Of a stretch of DNA of 64,000 nucleotides, positions 37,144 through 52,900 are shown piece by piece (within the stretch, counting starts at the first letter, position 1; the number at the start of each line of letters is the position of its first letter). Source of the DNA: Liolophura sinensis (Eukaryota; Mollusca; Polyplacophora; Chitonida; Chitonidae); assembly GCF_032854445.1 (NCBI RefSeq), contig NC_088302.1, positions 17,231,338-17,295,337 on the forward strand. Direction: 5' to 3'. Below the pieces are notes generated by a model, which had not been told where the DNA came from, made no database searches, and saw only the letters and a list, made by a program, of their open reading frames with translations. A program made the position numbers and the translations under genes.

Positions 37144-40100
37144 ATGTACACCCTGGCATTTTTTCCATATGTGAACTGAGTGCATGATTTGAACGTATAG
37201 AATTGGGTGCACGCTTCTAACATGTACACCAATGCATATTTGTCTATTTTTGAAACTAAGTGCGTGATTTAAATAAGTAGAATTGGGCAAAAGCCTCCAA
37301 CATGTACACCCATGCATGTTTGTCTATTTTAAACTGAGTGCGTGATTTCAATGAGCAGAATTGGGTACATACTTCTAACATGTACACCCATGCATGTTTG
37401 TTTATTTTAAACTGAGATCATGATTTCAATGAGCAGAATTGGGTGCATGCTCCTAACATGTACACCCATGCATGTTTGTCTATTTTAAACTGAGTGCGTG
37501 ATTTCAATAAGTGGAATTTGGTACATGCTCCTAACATGTACACCCATGCATGTTTGTCATTTTAAACTGAGTGCGTGATTTTAATGAGCAGAATTGGGTA
37601 CATGCTCCTAACATGTACACCCATGCATGTTTGTCTATTTTAAACTGAGTACGTGATTTCAATAAGTGAAATTGTGTACATGCTCCTAACATGTACACCC
37701 ATGCATGTTTGTCATTTTAAACTGAGTGCGCGATTTCAATGAGCAGAATTGGGCACACGCTTCTAACATGTACACCCATGCATGTTTGTCTATTTTTAAC
37801 TGAGTGCACGATTTCAATGAGCAGAATTGTGTACATGCTCCTAACATGTACACCCATGCATGTTTGTCTATTTTTAACTGAGTGTGTGATTTCAATGAGT
37901 GGAATTTGGTACATACTTCTAACATGTACACCCATGCATGTTTGTCTATTTTAGGCTGAGTGCGTGGTTTCAATGAGCAGAATTGGGTGCATGCTCCTAA
38001 CATGTACACCCATGCATGTTTATCTATTTTAAACTGAGTACGTGATTTCAATAAGTGAAATTGGGTACATGCTCCTAACATGTACACCCATGCATGTTTG
38101 TCATTTTAAACTGAGTGCGCGATTTCAATGAGCAGAATTGTGTACATGCTCCTAACATGTACACCCATGCATGTCTGTCTATTTTTAACTGAGTGCGTGA
38201 TTTCAATGAGCAGAATTGGGTACATACTTCTAACATGTACACCCATGCATGTTTGTTTATTTTAAACTGAGATCATGATTTCAATGAGCAGAATTGGGTA
38301 CATGCTCCTAACATGTACACCCATGCATGTTTGTCTATTTTAAACTGAGTGCGTGATTTCAATAAGTGGAATTTGGTACATGCTCCTAACATGTACACCC
38401 ATGCATGTTTGTCATTTTAAACTGAGTGCGTGATTTTAATGAGCAGAATTGGGTACATGCTCCTAACATGTACACCCATGCATGTTTGTCTATTTTAAAC
38501 TGAGTACGTGATTTCAATAAGTGAAATTGGGTACATGCTCCTAACATGTACACCCATGCATGTTTGTCATTTTAAACTGAGTGCGCGATTTCAATGAGCA
38601 GAATTGGGCACACGCTTCTAACATGTACACCCATGCATGTTTGTCTATTTTTAACTGAGTGCACGATTTCAATGAGCAGAATTGTGTACATGCTCCTAAC
38701 ATGTACACCCATGCATGTTTGTCTATTTTTAACTGAGTGCGTGATTTCAATGAGTGGAATTTGGTACATACTTCTAACATGTACACCCATGCATGTTTGT
38801 CTATTTTAGGCTGAGTGCGTGGTTTCAATGAGCAGAATTGGGTGCATGCTCCTAACATGTACACCCATGCATGTTTATCTATTTTAAACTGAGTACGTGA
38901 TTTCAATAAGTGAAATTGGGTACATGCTCCTAACATGTACACCCATGCATGTTTGTCATTTTAAACTGAGTGCGCGATTTCAATGAGCAGAATTGTGTAC
39001 ATGCTCCTAACATGTACACCCATGCATGTCTGTCTATTTTTAACTGAGTGCGTGATTTCAATGAGTGGAATTTGGTACATACTTCTAACATGTACACCCA
39101 TGCATGTTTGTCTATTTTAGGCTGAGTGCGCAATTTCAATGAGCAGAATTGGGTCCATGCTCCTAACATGTACACCCATGCATGTTTGTCTATTTTAAAC
39201 TGAGTACGTGATTTCAATGAGTGAAATTGGGTACATGCTCCTAACATGTACACCCATGCATGTTTGTCTATTTTAGGCTGAGTGCGCAATTTCAATGAGC
39301 AGAATTGGGTGCATGCTCCTAACATGTACACCCATGCATGTTTGTCTGTTTTAAACTGAGTACGTGATTTCAATGAGCAGAATTGGGTACATGCTCCTAA
39401 CATGTACACCCATGCATGTTTGTCTATTTTAAACTGAGTGCGCGATTTCAATGAGCAGAACTGTGTACATGCTCCTAACATGTACACCCATGCATGTCTG
39501 TCTATTTTTAACTGAGTGCGTGATTTCAATGAGTGGAATTTGGTACATACTTCTAACATGTACACCCATGCATGTTTGTCTATTTTAGGCTGAGTGCGCA
39601 ATTTCAATGAGCAGAATTGGGTGCATGCTCCTAACATGTACACCCATGCATGTTTGTCTATTTTAAACTGAGTACGTGATTTCAATAAGTGAAATTGGGT
39701 ACATGCTCCTAACATGTACACCCATGCATGTTTGTCTATTTTAGGCTGAGTGCGCAATTTCAATGAGCAGAATTGGGTGCATGCTCCTAACATGTACACC
39801 CATGCATGTTTGTCTATTTTAAACTGAGTACGTGATTTCAATGAGCAGAATTGGGTACATGCTCCTAACATGTACACCCATGCATGTTTGTCTATTTTAA
39901 ACTGAGTGCGCAATTTCAATGAGCAGAACTGTGTACATGCTCCTAACATGTACACCCATGCATGTTTGTCTATTTTTAACTGAGTGCGTGATTTCAATGA
40001 GTGGAATTTGGTACATACTTCTAACATGTACACCCATGCATGTTTGTCTATTTTAGGCTGAGTGCGCAATTTCAATGAGCAGAATTGGGTACATGCTCCT

Positions 40101-41718
40101 AATATGTACATTCATGCATGTTTGTCTATTTTAAACTGAGTGCGTGATTTCAATGAGTGGAATTGGGTACATACTTCTAACATGTACACCCATGCATGTT
40201 TGTCTATTTTAAACTGAGTGCGTGGTTTCAATGAGCAGAATTGGGAACATACTTCTAACATGTACACCCATGCATGTCTGTCCATTTTAAACTGAGTGCG
40301 TGATTTCAATGAACAGAATTGTGTACATGCTCCTAACATGTACACCCATGCATGTGTGTCTGTTTTAAACTGAGATCATGATTTCAATGAGCACAATTGG
40401 GTACATACTTCTAACATGTACACCCATGCATGTTTGTCTATTTCTACACTGAGTGCGTGATTTCAATGAGCAGAATTGGGTACATGCTCCTAACATGTAC
40501 ACCCGTGCATGTTTGTCTATTTTCAGCTGAGTGCGTGATTTCAATGAGCAGAATTGTGTATATGCTCCTAACATGTACACCTATGCATGTTTGTCTATTT
40601 TAAACTGAGTGCGCGATTTCAATGAGTGGAATTGGGTACATACTTCTAACATGTACACCCATGCATGTTTGTCTATTTTAAACTGAGTGCGCAATTTCAA
40701 TGAGCAGAATTGTGTACATGCTCCTAACATGTACACCCATGCATGTCTGTCTATTTTAAACTGAGTGCGTGATTTCAATGAGCACAATTTGGTACATGCT
40801 CCTAACATGTACACCCATGCATGTTTGTCTATTTTAAACTGAGTGCGCAATTTCAATGAGCAGAATTGGGTACATGCTCCTAACATGTACACCCATGCAT
40901 GTTTGTCTATTTTAAACTGAGTGCGTGATTTCAATGAGCAGAATTGTGTACATGCTCCTAACATGTACACCCATGCATGTTTGTCTGTTTTAAACTGATT
41001 GCGTGATTTCAATGAGCAGAGTTGGGTACATGCTTCTAACATGTACACCCATGCATGTTTGTCTGTTTTAAACTGATTGCGTGATTTCAATGAGCAGAAT
41101 TGGGAACATGTTCTTAACATGTACACCCATGCATGTCTGTCTGTTTTAAACTGAGTGCGTGATTTCAATGAGCAGAATTGGGAACATGCTTCTAACATGT
41201 ACACCCATGCATGTTTGTCTATTTTAAACTGAGTGCGTGATTTCAATGAGTGGAATTGGGTACATACTTCTAACATGTACACCCATTCGTGTGTGTCCAT
41301 TTTTAAACTGAGATCATGATTTCAATGAGCAGAATTGGGTACATACTTCTAACATGTACACCCATGCATGTTTGTCTATTTCTACACTGAGTGCGTGATT
41401 TCAATGAGCGGAATTGTGTACATACTTCTAACATGTACACCCATGCATGTTTGTCTGTTTTAAACTGAGTGCGTGATTTCAATGAGCAGAATTGGGTACA
41501 TGCTTCTAACATGTACACCCATGCATGTTTGTCTGTTTTAAACTGAGTGCGTGATTTCAATGAGCAGAATTGGGAACATGCTCCTAACATGTACACCCAT
41601 GCATGTTTGTCTATTTTAAACTGAGTGCGTGATTTCAATGAGTGGAATTGGGAACATGCTCCTAACATGTACACCTATGCATGTTTGTCTGTTTTCACAC
41701 TGAGATCATGATTTCAAT
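37144..41718. repeat. 78-bp satellite array, about 58 units
   Basis: Tandem units of about 77-78 bp built on CTAACATGTACACCCATGCA (then TGTTTGTCTATTTT) followed by CTGAGTGCGTGATTTCAATG (then AGCAGAATTGGGTACATG). Each unit contains an imperfect palindrome around ACATGTACACCCATGCATGT. There is higher-order structure: about 37340-38255 recurs almost unchanged 855 bp later (11 units), and about 39278-39745 recurs after 468 bp (6 units). On the minus strand 78 nt gives a 26-residue repeat, and frames stay open for up to 393 codons. These frames break wherever a unit loses a base and carry no start or splice context, so I do not call a gene. The array lies between LRR paralogues 2 and 3. Confidence 0.95.
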
Positions 41719-43983
41719 ACATGTTTAGAACTGGCACATCACCCGTAAACATCACTTCAGGAAGACAAGCGATTTGGCATGCATAATTGTAGTGAATGAT
41801 TAAAGGATAAATCCAACGCATTAAGTAAGATTAATCCACTGGATTGGTTTCCCTTTGTACAGCACAATCATCAGTGCGTCCAGAATGATAACAATGCTTG
41901 TCAAGTTTCGAGTCCAAACTGCCCTATTTACACTTCCTTTGACCGTCAGAAAATGTATCTGTGTTATTGAAGGGAGCAAAAAATCAACCACACTTGCAGA
42001 CAAGCTCTTAGAAGCTCATTGTAAAATTTTATCTAAATAACTTTCTGAGTTGAACATACCCCGCCTCCCCAACATATCTAAACAGATTAGACCGTCATCT
42101 GTCATTCTATCATTTAAGTAAACTATAATTTAAATTAGGGCGAACCACTAATCAAATATTATTAATGTAGTTTACAACTGATCGAATTTACAACATGGTC
42201 AAAAGTCTAAACAACTTTATATAAGGTGTGTAAAACACCATACGGTGGTGTTTCAAATCACCTTAGGGGCCTCCTTGGCTCAGTCGGTTAGCGCGCTAGC
42301 GCAGCGTAATGACCCAGGAGCCTCTCACCAATGCGGTCGCTGTGAGTTCAAGTCCAGCTCATGCTGGCTTCCTCTTCGGCCGTAAGTGGGAAGGTCTGAC
42401 AGCAACCTGCGGATGGTCGTGGGTTTCCCCCGGGCTCTGCCCGGTTTCCACCCACCATAATGCGGCCGCCGTCGTATAAGTGAAATATTCTTGAGTACGG
42501 CGTAAAACACCAATCAAAAAAAAAAAAAAAAAAAAAAAATCAAATCACCTTACTGTTAAAAAGGTTTCAAATATTGGATGTAGAAAAGGTAGATTTGACC
42601 TCAAATTTCGGGCAGCTAACATTTAATGTAGGATCCTGGAAAGTTTGTTTTTCAGTTAATGGGTGTTTTTGTCAATGTGTGATTTTTTGTCACTTTAATA
42701 TTATCATGTTGAATACCACATAATACCAATCAATCAAAACTGTACACATTTCAAGTTCTACAGTTGACACCAGATCATCCCAACTGCAATAATATAACGA
42801 CATTCCCAAAGGTTAAAGAAAACTTGTGCAAAAAAATCCGGATATGCATGACTTATCTTTATCTGACTATTTTACTTAAACTGTTCACAAATGGTGAAGA
42901 ATCCCTAGTACACACAAGGTGCGGGTTCAAATCTGGCCTTGAACAGGGACGTTGTAGATTTCCACACTCTCACAGCTTTAGTGACCTTAGTGACAATAAG
43001 CGATCAACGAGGCCCGTTTACACAGTCTAAAGTTTATGGGAAACCACTTGCCTTCCACGAATATACAGGGTGTCCCACAAGTCGCGCACCATCCAGATTG
43101 AGGTTGAATTCTTGAGCTACAGAGCGGCGTGTTGCCCCATCTTTTCTAAACATAAAAACCAATTCAGCTCTTTCTTGTACTGTTAGTTTATTAACCATAA
43201 TTAACTCTGAAAGAGAGAAAAAAAGTTTAAAATCAGTATTAAATCTTAAACACAGAAAAAAAAAATGAAAATCAGGATGGTGCACGACGGTTTACTCCAC
43301 GCATAAAAGTGACCTCCATTGTATAAGTCAAACATTCTCCAGTATGGCGTTAAGCAGTCGAACAAATTCAAACCTTGCAGAAAATTTGAGCGACAAATCC
43401 AGATATATTGACTTAACACCACGTAATTTGGTGAAAAAAAAACCCGTAAAGAATTATTGTCGGATTAACGTGAGATTAACGTCAAATCACATCGAAACGC
43501 TAGGAGTTGGCACTGGGATTATCCCATTAGCTCTTAATCGGGATTTTGGAGCATTATACAATATATGAGGTCATATGAAGTTTAGTTAATGGATAAAACT
43601 ATTGTTAACCGAGTTCACCTGCAATATATACATATATATATATGTATAGGTTATCGGTGATTGTAGAATAGCCGTGTACATGTACATACATGTTCTAATG
43701 ATAATAATGGAGGCGTTCGGCTATAGTCAAACGATCAAACAAACTTGAGAAATGGTGTCTTAGCAGGCATATTGGCTGTGAAATTACCCTGCCTTTGTGA
43801 CTGATGGCCTAGGTATAAATGGCTCCATCTGTTGTTCAGCGGACTTTACTGAAAGTTGCGATCGAAACAGCGATATGTATAACTTGGAAGCGTAACATGG
43901 CGTTAACAGGATACCATTGGATGAAATACGCCCTATATAACTGTCAACATTGTCCGCACGTGTGTTAATTCTCATTTTACGCA
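41719..43983. other. Intergenic stretch with repeats only
   Basis: Holds a full SINE (42266-42539), a mariner-type remnant (43064-43288) and SINE-like pieces around 42885-42965 and 43288-43360. No exon chain is recognised. A short AT dinucleotide run is at about 43625-43650. Confidence 0.55.
42266..42539 (+). repeat. SINE family A, full length with intact target duplication
   Basis: A complete copy from GGGGCCTCCTTGGCTCAGTC to a pure A tail of about 25 bases. It is flanked by TCAAATCACCTTA at 42253-42265 and 42540-42552, a 13-bp target-site duplication. With its clean poly(A) it looks like the youngest insertion in the window. Confidence 0.93.
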
Positions 43984-46900
43984 ATGTGGAGCCTATCTAT
44001 TTACCAAAAGGTAAGAAAGAGGCATGAGCATCAACATTATCTTAGTCATGGCAAAACATCTGCTGACCGCGGATATATTTAGCAAATTATTCATTAGTAA
44101 CAATGTAAGTATCGATTACTTCGAAAAAATTCGAAGAAATCCAGTATTAAACCACCTGACCGTTTCCGTTTATGTAGTACATCATATGTGTTTCCGTTCA
44201 TTTCTTTTATTTTCTAATTAGTGAGCTTTTATTTTCTTTTCCTTGTTTTAAATTTCTAACCCGCTTTATCGTGGCCTAAATGTTAATAGTAATATATACA
44301 GCCGTCAAGTCTGGGTAAAAAACAATAATATAGTGTGCTTAGCTGGTTTGCCTATTTTATTTTCAGCCAAACTTCGAGGCCTTGACTCGGCGAGGCTGTG
44401 AACGAAAAGACCCTTGGCTTTTAGCGGCCCGTTATCGAGTATGCCAGACACCCATACATTTACGAAGACCAAAGAGCACGCCAGTAGGACGCGTGCGCAG
44501 ACGAAGACCGGTATCACGAGCCGGAAGTGAGGGTGGCGAGTCGTCAGTGACTCACGTGACCGCATCGTCTGACGTCACACAAGACGCCACTAAAGATTTC
44601 CCAGAGGATTACGACTTTGACGGTGTGAATGTTCATTGCTCATTTTTTTTTTTGATGTGCGAAGATTGACTTTTTACACACCTATACAGCATCTCCCCAG
44701 GGAAATAACAACTTGCCACATTTTGCTCAGTTTCTTGGCAGTTTAATTCGGAATCTCTAACAAGAGGAATTCCTCTGTTGTATATTGTAGCTATGTGACA
44801 TTTTTATTGTGCTCCCAAAGTGGTATGTCATCCCGAAGGCCTCTGGGCATGCCATGGGTATTGCGATATACAGTAGCCGAACATGTTTGAAACTTTATTC
44901 ATGATTCCAAGCGTTTATAAGATCATGTAAGATGATGACTTTACCACCTGAAGTATGGAAGCGAGTTAAGGTCATCATCGTGAAGTCGTTCCATAGTATA
45001 ATTTCGCTCAACAATGCATGACGAGAAGCGATTGTCATCATGCTATCATGACATCGTTTCGTGTCATCTTGTCATCTTTTCGTGTCACCGTGTCATCGCT
45101 TGGTGCCAACAACACTAAAATGGAACGATGGCACAATGATGATCTTACTCGGCTTCCTTAATCGAAATTGCTCATTTTAGAGACTTACAAATGATCGATT
45201 ACTCGATTTCGACCTGAAGGCTCAAACTACTTGGCCGTCACACTATGGACGCACATCCTATTTTTATTATTTAAAACATTAAATGTTTTGCAGAAGATGA
45301 CAAAACTGCGGAAGAAAAGACAATCCGGTTTGTCTCTTTGTCACAGCGGATCTACCTTGATGCATGTCGAGAACTTTCGGTTACCCCGGCAACGTATTTC
45401 GTGAAAACACCTCTCTATGGATACGCTGGTCATGCGCAATCATGTGCTTGGGCCAAAGGGCGCGCGCGCTTGTGCCATTGCATTAACTGTAAGTTGAGTA
45501 AAAACTGTAAATAGTATATATATCTAATGTGGGATAAACAAAGAATCGATGATGTTGTTTAACTTACATGAATGCAATTTAAGATTCCAAGATGAAAGGT
45601 TGAGGCCTATTTTTCTTGCTGGAAATGCTTAAATTATTCTTTTCGATCAATGCGCTTTTTATCGTTTTTCTGGAAAACTGTAAATTGCAGCTATTAAAAT
45701 TTTTGCGGTCATACTGAAATTAGAGCAAAACCTATAAACATGTTTTCTGAAACTTGATATCCAAACACTTTAACACTTTATAAGTTACAAAACATTCCAT
45801 GAAACTATAAAAAACAATAAACAAACAAAGAAAAAAAACACCCCTCAAAGAAAAAAAACAAAACAGAAAAAAAACCCCAGAAACTCGAGTGAGTGGCTAT
45901 TTGCGCTGAGTTATGTTTTGAAACTTGTAGGAAAATGCAGAAGTAGAAGTACTGGACATGAGCGCAAATGGGATTGGACCGATGGGTGCAAAATATTTTG
46001 CTGATATGCTGGAGGATAACTATTTTATCAAAGAGTTGGTAAGTGTGTTGGAGCCTCTTTTGCGGAATTTGCCTATGTATTATTTCCGTGGCCTAGTGGC
46101 TAGCGTGCTAGAGCAGGACAACAACACAGGATTCTCTCATCAAAGTGCCCAGCGTGAGTTCAAGCCCAGCTCTCGCTGGTGTGGCTCTAGGGTGTGTGTG
46201 AGTGTCGGTCCCACTTATCTTAGTCTCCGCATAATACGGCAATGCAAATAAAAGGGCATGGGTTCTAAAGCGTTTAAAAATCTTTAAAGATACAAAATGG
46301 CGAATAGGCAATATCAGCTATTTTCATAGAAACTGATGCTATGCAATTTTGCGTTATAAATGATAAAAAAGTGTTCTAACTTCGTTTTCCTTGTAAGAAT
46401 GTGAACTTCAAAAAGATCCATGTGTTGAGCTTGTGTTGCTACGTGTCGTTGACTAAAGGAAGGTTTTTGATAGGCTGTATGACTTATGTTACATACATAT
46501 AAATGAGTGGTAATAGGTGCCTTTAACTCAGTTTTTATGACATATTAATTCTCCACTTATTTCCACAGATCTAGTTTGGAGGCGAATCAAGATTTAACGT
46601 GTGCAAGCAAATTTAGTTACCTAACTTTTCCAACAAAATGATTGTTTTCAGAATCTTGCGGATAACAATTTAGGTTCAGCCGGAGCAAAGCTGATCACAG
46701 ACGCTCTGCTGCTGAATTCTTCTGTCAAGTCCCTCGATTTATCAGGTAATGTCAAAGGTCTGGATTTATCAATTACAATTCACTAGGAATACAATGCTTA
46801 AATACAGAAAGCAGTTTAAGGGGGTATAATGCTAATTACATATTTTGCATAAATATGAATAGTGTAATGCTAATTACATGTTTTGTATAAATATGGTTCC

Positions 46901-49900
46901 ATCCTTCGGTGAACTTTTATGAAAATCCACATTGAGATTTGGGCATCCTTTGTTAAATACGCAGAATGTATTGATTCATGGCTTACTTAATACTGACTTT
47001 TGCATTCATCCTAATCTGGAAGCCAAATGGCTTCCAAAGATACACCTGTACCTGTACATATAATAATCGTACGTACATTATATTTTTTCCGACCCAGGAA
47101 TCTTTCACCAATGCCGTCGCTGTTCAAGTTCAGCTCATGCTGGCTACTTGCGGGTGGTTGAGTGTTTCCCCCCCCCCCCCTACCCCACCATAATGTTGGC
47201 CGCCGTCGTATAAGTGAAATATTCATGGATATGGCGTAAAATACCGATCAAATAAATATATTATATTCCTGTAATTCTATTGTATGTTTTTTTCTTGGTC
47301 ATAGATTTATATGTATGGATTACGTTTTGTCTGAAATACAGATATGAATATATTAGCTGTTATTAGCCATGAATGTTTCTTACAACGATGAAGACAAGCT
47401 TTTCCTCATAAGACAGTGGACGTTGTCCAGGCCATTAAATTTGCATACATGTACTACATGTTGTCATTTTTGCCTCAGACTTTTATATTTATTTATTTGA
47501 TTGGTGCTTTACGCCGTACTCAAGAATATTTCACTTATACAACGGCGGCCAGCATTATGGTGGGGAAACCCACGACCATCCACCGAAGTTGCTGGCAGAC
47601 CTTCCCACTTACAGCCGGAGAGGAAGTCAGCATGAGCTGGACTTGAACTCACAGCGACGGCATTGGTGAGAGGCTACTGGGTCATTACGCTGCGCCAGCG
47701 CGCTAACCGACTGAGCCACGGAGGCCGCTCAGACTTTTATATTATGTTGTGACTACCTACGTTTGGTGCACGCACCAAATTTAGAATGAAAAAAAATTGC
47801 AACATAGAGAGAAAAACCAGAAGAGTGCCGACAATATGATAGTTGGCCCATGATCACAAGTAACCGGTGAATCTTGTCGGGTCAGTTAGGGTTTTATTTC
47901 CACTGTTCATGTCTTTACTTAAAAAGTAGCAACAAATCAGCGTTTTCAATTATTATTTAGAATTGAACAGTTATCGCAAACGCAGATAAATCTATTTCAG
48001 TTTTTCCTTTTGAATCAAATCAAATTGTGTACATAACTGATGTTTTTAGGAATGTAGGCATATAAAGGTAGTTAACTATCGCAAAGTAGGGGGAGTATAT
48101 GCAAATTTTTGGAAACTCTTGACAGTTCTAGGATTTAAATTTTTTCAATGTCTTGACGTGAATGGCGTTTATCTGCTTTGTATCTGAACTCTTCAATTAT
48201 ATCTGCTAAATCAACAACATTAAACACATCTCTTTTGCAGGGAATGGCTTTAGTGAACCAGACGCCTGCCACTTTAGAACACTTACTGCTTGTAAGTAAG
48301 TTATTATATCATAAACTTTAAATGTAAATTTCTGAAATGAATTGTTTCCCACGAAGAAACAAAACGGTGAAATTATTGATAAAATCTAAATAATGATCAG
48401 ATTACAGACTTGTATTCCCGACAGAAATTTGGTCTGTATATAAAACTAACCTGTGTTTGAAACAGCAGAATCAGAAGGGGAACAATGTGTATAAAATCTG
48501 GATGCCTATTTGGATTATAGGATGACACGTGGGTTACTGTATCACGACATGATCTATTTCAGAGTAATTCAACTATACGCCACCTCATCCTCAGCAATAA
48601 CAGCTTCAGAGAAAAAGGCGGCGAAATCTTCGGGGATATACTAGGTATGATTGCGCACAACAATTTGCTTTCCCAGCAATACATGTATGTTTGTAATCTC
48701 AGTAAGAGAATTGAGTGCATTTGGACTCATCAGAGTTGTTATAAGTCTCCACTATGATCTCTCCCACTACACTAATCCATCAATTGTCAGGTCAAAATAG
48801 TTTTAAAGTGTATCATAAAAACAGCCAAAGCCCGTTATATATCTACATTAGTCAGAGTCAGGAACAATAGCATGTGCTAAAAAGATGGTATACCTGGATG
48901 GTATACTCTGATTCACGTCTTAATACTGCATGACTGAAATGAGTGTACCAACGAATCAACGAAATCAACCAAAATAATACAAAAGGTTTAAAGGAGGAGA
49001 AAGCATAAAATTACACAGACTTAAGATGAAAGAGTGAGAAAAGTTATATGTAAATGGGGTCCTCAATATTTTTTTCAATTTTTCTTTAAGAGAAAGACAC
49101 TTGGGAATATTTTTTTGTATGGTGGGTATTTTTTCTCTTTTATCCTTCTAGCAAAAATAAAACAAAAAAATATTAAGGCCAAATTTGCAAATAAGATTTC
49201 ACAACCTTTCGTCTAATTTTGGCATTATTTTTAGGTTTTCGTCTCCTTTAACCTGGGCACTTATCACCAATTATGCACCATTTCGTTTTAATACCGTAGC
49301 CCGTGGCATGAAGTTGCTTTTAATTGATTCGAAATAGGAACAGGCACTGAATAATTATGATTATCTTTCCATTTTTGTGTTTATGCCGTAGCGTCCATTT
49401 ACCTGTAATAATACTGGTCTTCAACAGCTGTAACTCAGTGCATTGTATTTTGCTATTATGTAGCCAAGAACAAGACGCTGACAACCCTGAATCTCAGCTG
49501 GAACCATTTAAGACGACGAGGTGCGGTGGCTATAGGAAAAGGCCTAACTGTAGGTACTCCCAGCTGTATATGGATGTAGAACAAAATGTCTCCGTAGTGT
49601 TTTATTACATAATTTAGAACTTAATATTCCGACATGCATTTGAGTTGTAAGAGACAAAGACTCCAATAATGTAATACGTTTCAGAAGAGACCTGTTGCGG
49701 CGGAAGGCTGCCTCAGCATATTATACCAGAAAAATTTAATGCGAACATAGTACATAGTTCAGTTTCACTTTACATTCCGTCAACTGGTTGCGTCGAGAAA
49801 ACAATATGCAGAGAGAGTGGTGTGTTATAAAGAATAAACATTTACATTATCCACAAAATGCCTTTTGAAATACTTTTTGGAAGTTTATACTCCCTAAGCC

Positions 49901-52900
49901 GAATTCACGCTTTGGGATTTTTCGTATCAGTTCGTAGAATTTGACTTGGAATTCTACAAGTCGTACGAAGTAGAGTCTGCCCATATCGAGATCTACGCGT
50001 CAATGCGACAAATAGTACTGTGTGAACGCGGTTTTACCAATACTGGGCCTTCAAAATACCATCCAAACGTCGACATGTTGAAATGATATGGTGCAACGAC
50101 TATTAAACTGCTTCGGTGGCTTGATGGTTTGAGCGTTCGCGTCATAGTCGCGAAGCCTTGGATCAGACTCGGATCATGTCATACCAAAGAATTATTTGCT
50201 GCCTAACATGGCGCTCAGTGCTGGGAAGTTAGAGCAAGGGAACAGGATTGGGTGAGGTGTCGTGCCTGATATCTTCGGCATGATGTTTCTGTATAGCTGA
50301 ACATAGCGGGCATAAAACACAAGACAACGCAGTACATGTAGACTGATCTAATGATTCCTCGAAGCTAAATGACTGTTCATAACTACACAAAAACCAAAAC
50401 ATACATACATACAATTATGTTATTTTTGTAGAATAAAGCAACAGCAGCTACAAAACTTTTATGAATAGATTCAAACCACAATCATTATCATAAAAAAATA
50501 TGAATTTGAACGTAGAAGCAATCATGTATTTTCAGCGGTGAAGGAAAAGCAAAGATGATCAAATATTTTCTGTTCTCATTCCCAGAGCAATCATTGTGTC
50601 CGTTTTCTGAATGTGTCTTGGAACGGCTTCTACTTGGAAGGTTGTCGTGCTTTGTCAAGAGCTTTGGACAGGAACAAGACGCTGATGGAACTGAACCTAG
50701 AGGCAAACCGAATCAACAAAGAGTGTTTGGACGAACTACTGAAAGGACTGAAGCGAAACAAAACGCTCACCTCACTAAAGGTATATCGTACTACCTCTGA
50801 CATATAGCAGACTATATTTTTCTTAAGCCCCGGCATTTGCTATTATTTATTCGTTTGTTGATCTAGGTGTTTTTTATTCAGTTATTTGATTGGTGTTTAA
50901 GCCGTATGCAAGACTATTTTACTTATACGAGGGTTGCCAGCATTATGGTGAGAGGAAACGGGCAGAGCTGGGGTTTTTAACGCCGTACTCAAGAATGTTT
51001 GACTTAAATGGCAGGCGATCAGGTTTACGGATGTAGGAAAACAGGATTCCAAGTGTAAACCAACGCCCCTTCGGTAGTCATACATCATACATTTTGATCC
51101 GCACAGCGAGCTCGTTTGTGCCATTAATTGAAGACAAAACAATATTAGACGGAAATAGACCTGACTACTAGCGCGAAAAGAGAGATAACTCACTTTCGGG
51201 AAAAAGCTATAGCTGTGGACCTCTTTGTTACACTAAAAACACAATACCCTATTAGTTTAATAGAATCTTTGTGTTGAATTCATAGAATATGTATGTTTTA
51301 TTTAACAGAACAATCTGCGGCAATAGCAGAATACATCACTCAGACAACAGACTTTCTGTTAAAATTAACAGATTAATTTTTGGAATGTATATTTGGAAAA
51401 GGAGTTTTAAAAAGATTCCCATCATCGTTCATATAAATTAATGGCTGGAAATTGTGATGTTTTGAGATTATTGTATCTGATAGGCTACCTTCTGTTTCCT
51501 TCTCAGTTATCCGACAACCCGATAACGACAGAGGGCGCCATGGCTCTGCTGAAGAGCATTCAAGAAATCACAACAATGTCTCTCATCCGACTCGATCTGG
51601 GCGTAAGCTTAATTTGCTGGAGTTTTCGTAATGATTTTTTCTTCAATAATTAAGGTAAAATCATGTATACCACTAGCATTAAGTTAAACGCAGAAACTTT
51701 TTCTATTTATTTATTAACCACACTGGTTTGCCGTTCCTGTACTTCTGTTTCTTGAATCCCAAGGACACAGCGTATTGTCATAAATTTTTTTGTGTCATTT
51801 TAATTTTTTTCTCGGGAATATAGGAGCAGTGCGTTGATAGAGAGTTCATTGACGTGCTGATGCAGATCCAGTCGGAACGCCCTCTGGAGGTGAAGTACGG
51901 CGTTGTTCTGAGGGATGAGGCGCCCCAACAATGTAAGGAACAGGCCCTGGTCTCTGAAGACCCCATCCTTGTTCTCATGGAATTCATGAAACTTAAAAAC
52001 CTGCGCCTCATCGATCTCTTCCAGTCCTTGGACAAAGACGGTAGCCGGTCTCTGAGCAACCAGGAGCTTAAGGCAGGTTTACTGGTGAGTGTAATCTGGT
52101 TTAGTATAGTCATCTTTCGGGTAACCTGTAGCTTAGGAAAGTTTACTGGTGAGTGCAATCGGGTTCTAGTACCCAAGAGATTAAGGCAAGTTTTCTGGTG
52201 AATGCAATCGGGTTCTAGTACTCAAGAGATAAAGGCAAGTTTACTGGTGAGAGCAATCTGCTTGTAGTACCCAAGAGATAATGGCAAGTTTACTGGTGAA
52301 TGCAATCGGGTTCTAGTACCCAAGAGATTAAGGCAAGTTTTCTGGTGAGTGCAATCGGGTTCTAGAACCCAAGAGATAATGCCAAGTTTACTGGTGAGGG
52401 CAATCGGGTTCTAGTACCCAAGAGATTAAGGCAAGTTTACTGGTGAGCGCAATCGGGTTTGAGTAATCAGTGGCTTATGGCAGGTTTTACTGGTGAATGC
52501 AATCGAGGACAGGCTTATCGATGAGTGAAATCAGGTTTCGAGTAACTATGAACTTGAGGCAAACTTGGGACTTACATGAACAGTTAGAATAAAACCTTAA
52601 ATGAGCTAAGCTGACGAGGTGGTATTTCAACCGTTACGTATAGGTGCAAAAATAAACATGGTTTATTCTATTTTAATTACGGGTTGCTTGGTTGAAAGAA
52701 AGCCAACCCAAAGTTCTTGTGCAATATCAAGAAATTAATAAGTGAAAGGTGTGATCGTTTATCAATATAAAACGTTTGTATGTACTGTCAAATAATGAAA
52801 TTCTCACCGGGATAAACTGGCCGAAAGTTGTTAAACTGACGACATCATTCATTCGCTTATCGCCAGCTTGACGGTGTCACGTGATCAAATATTTTCACCT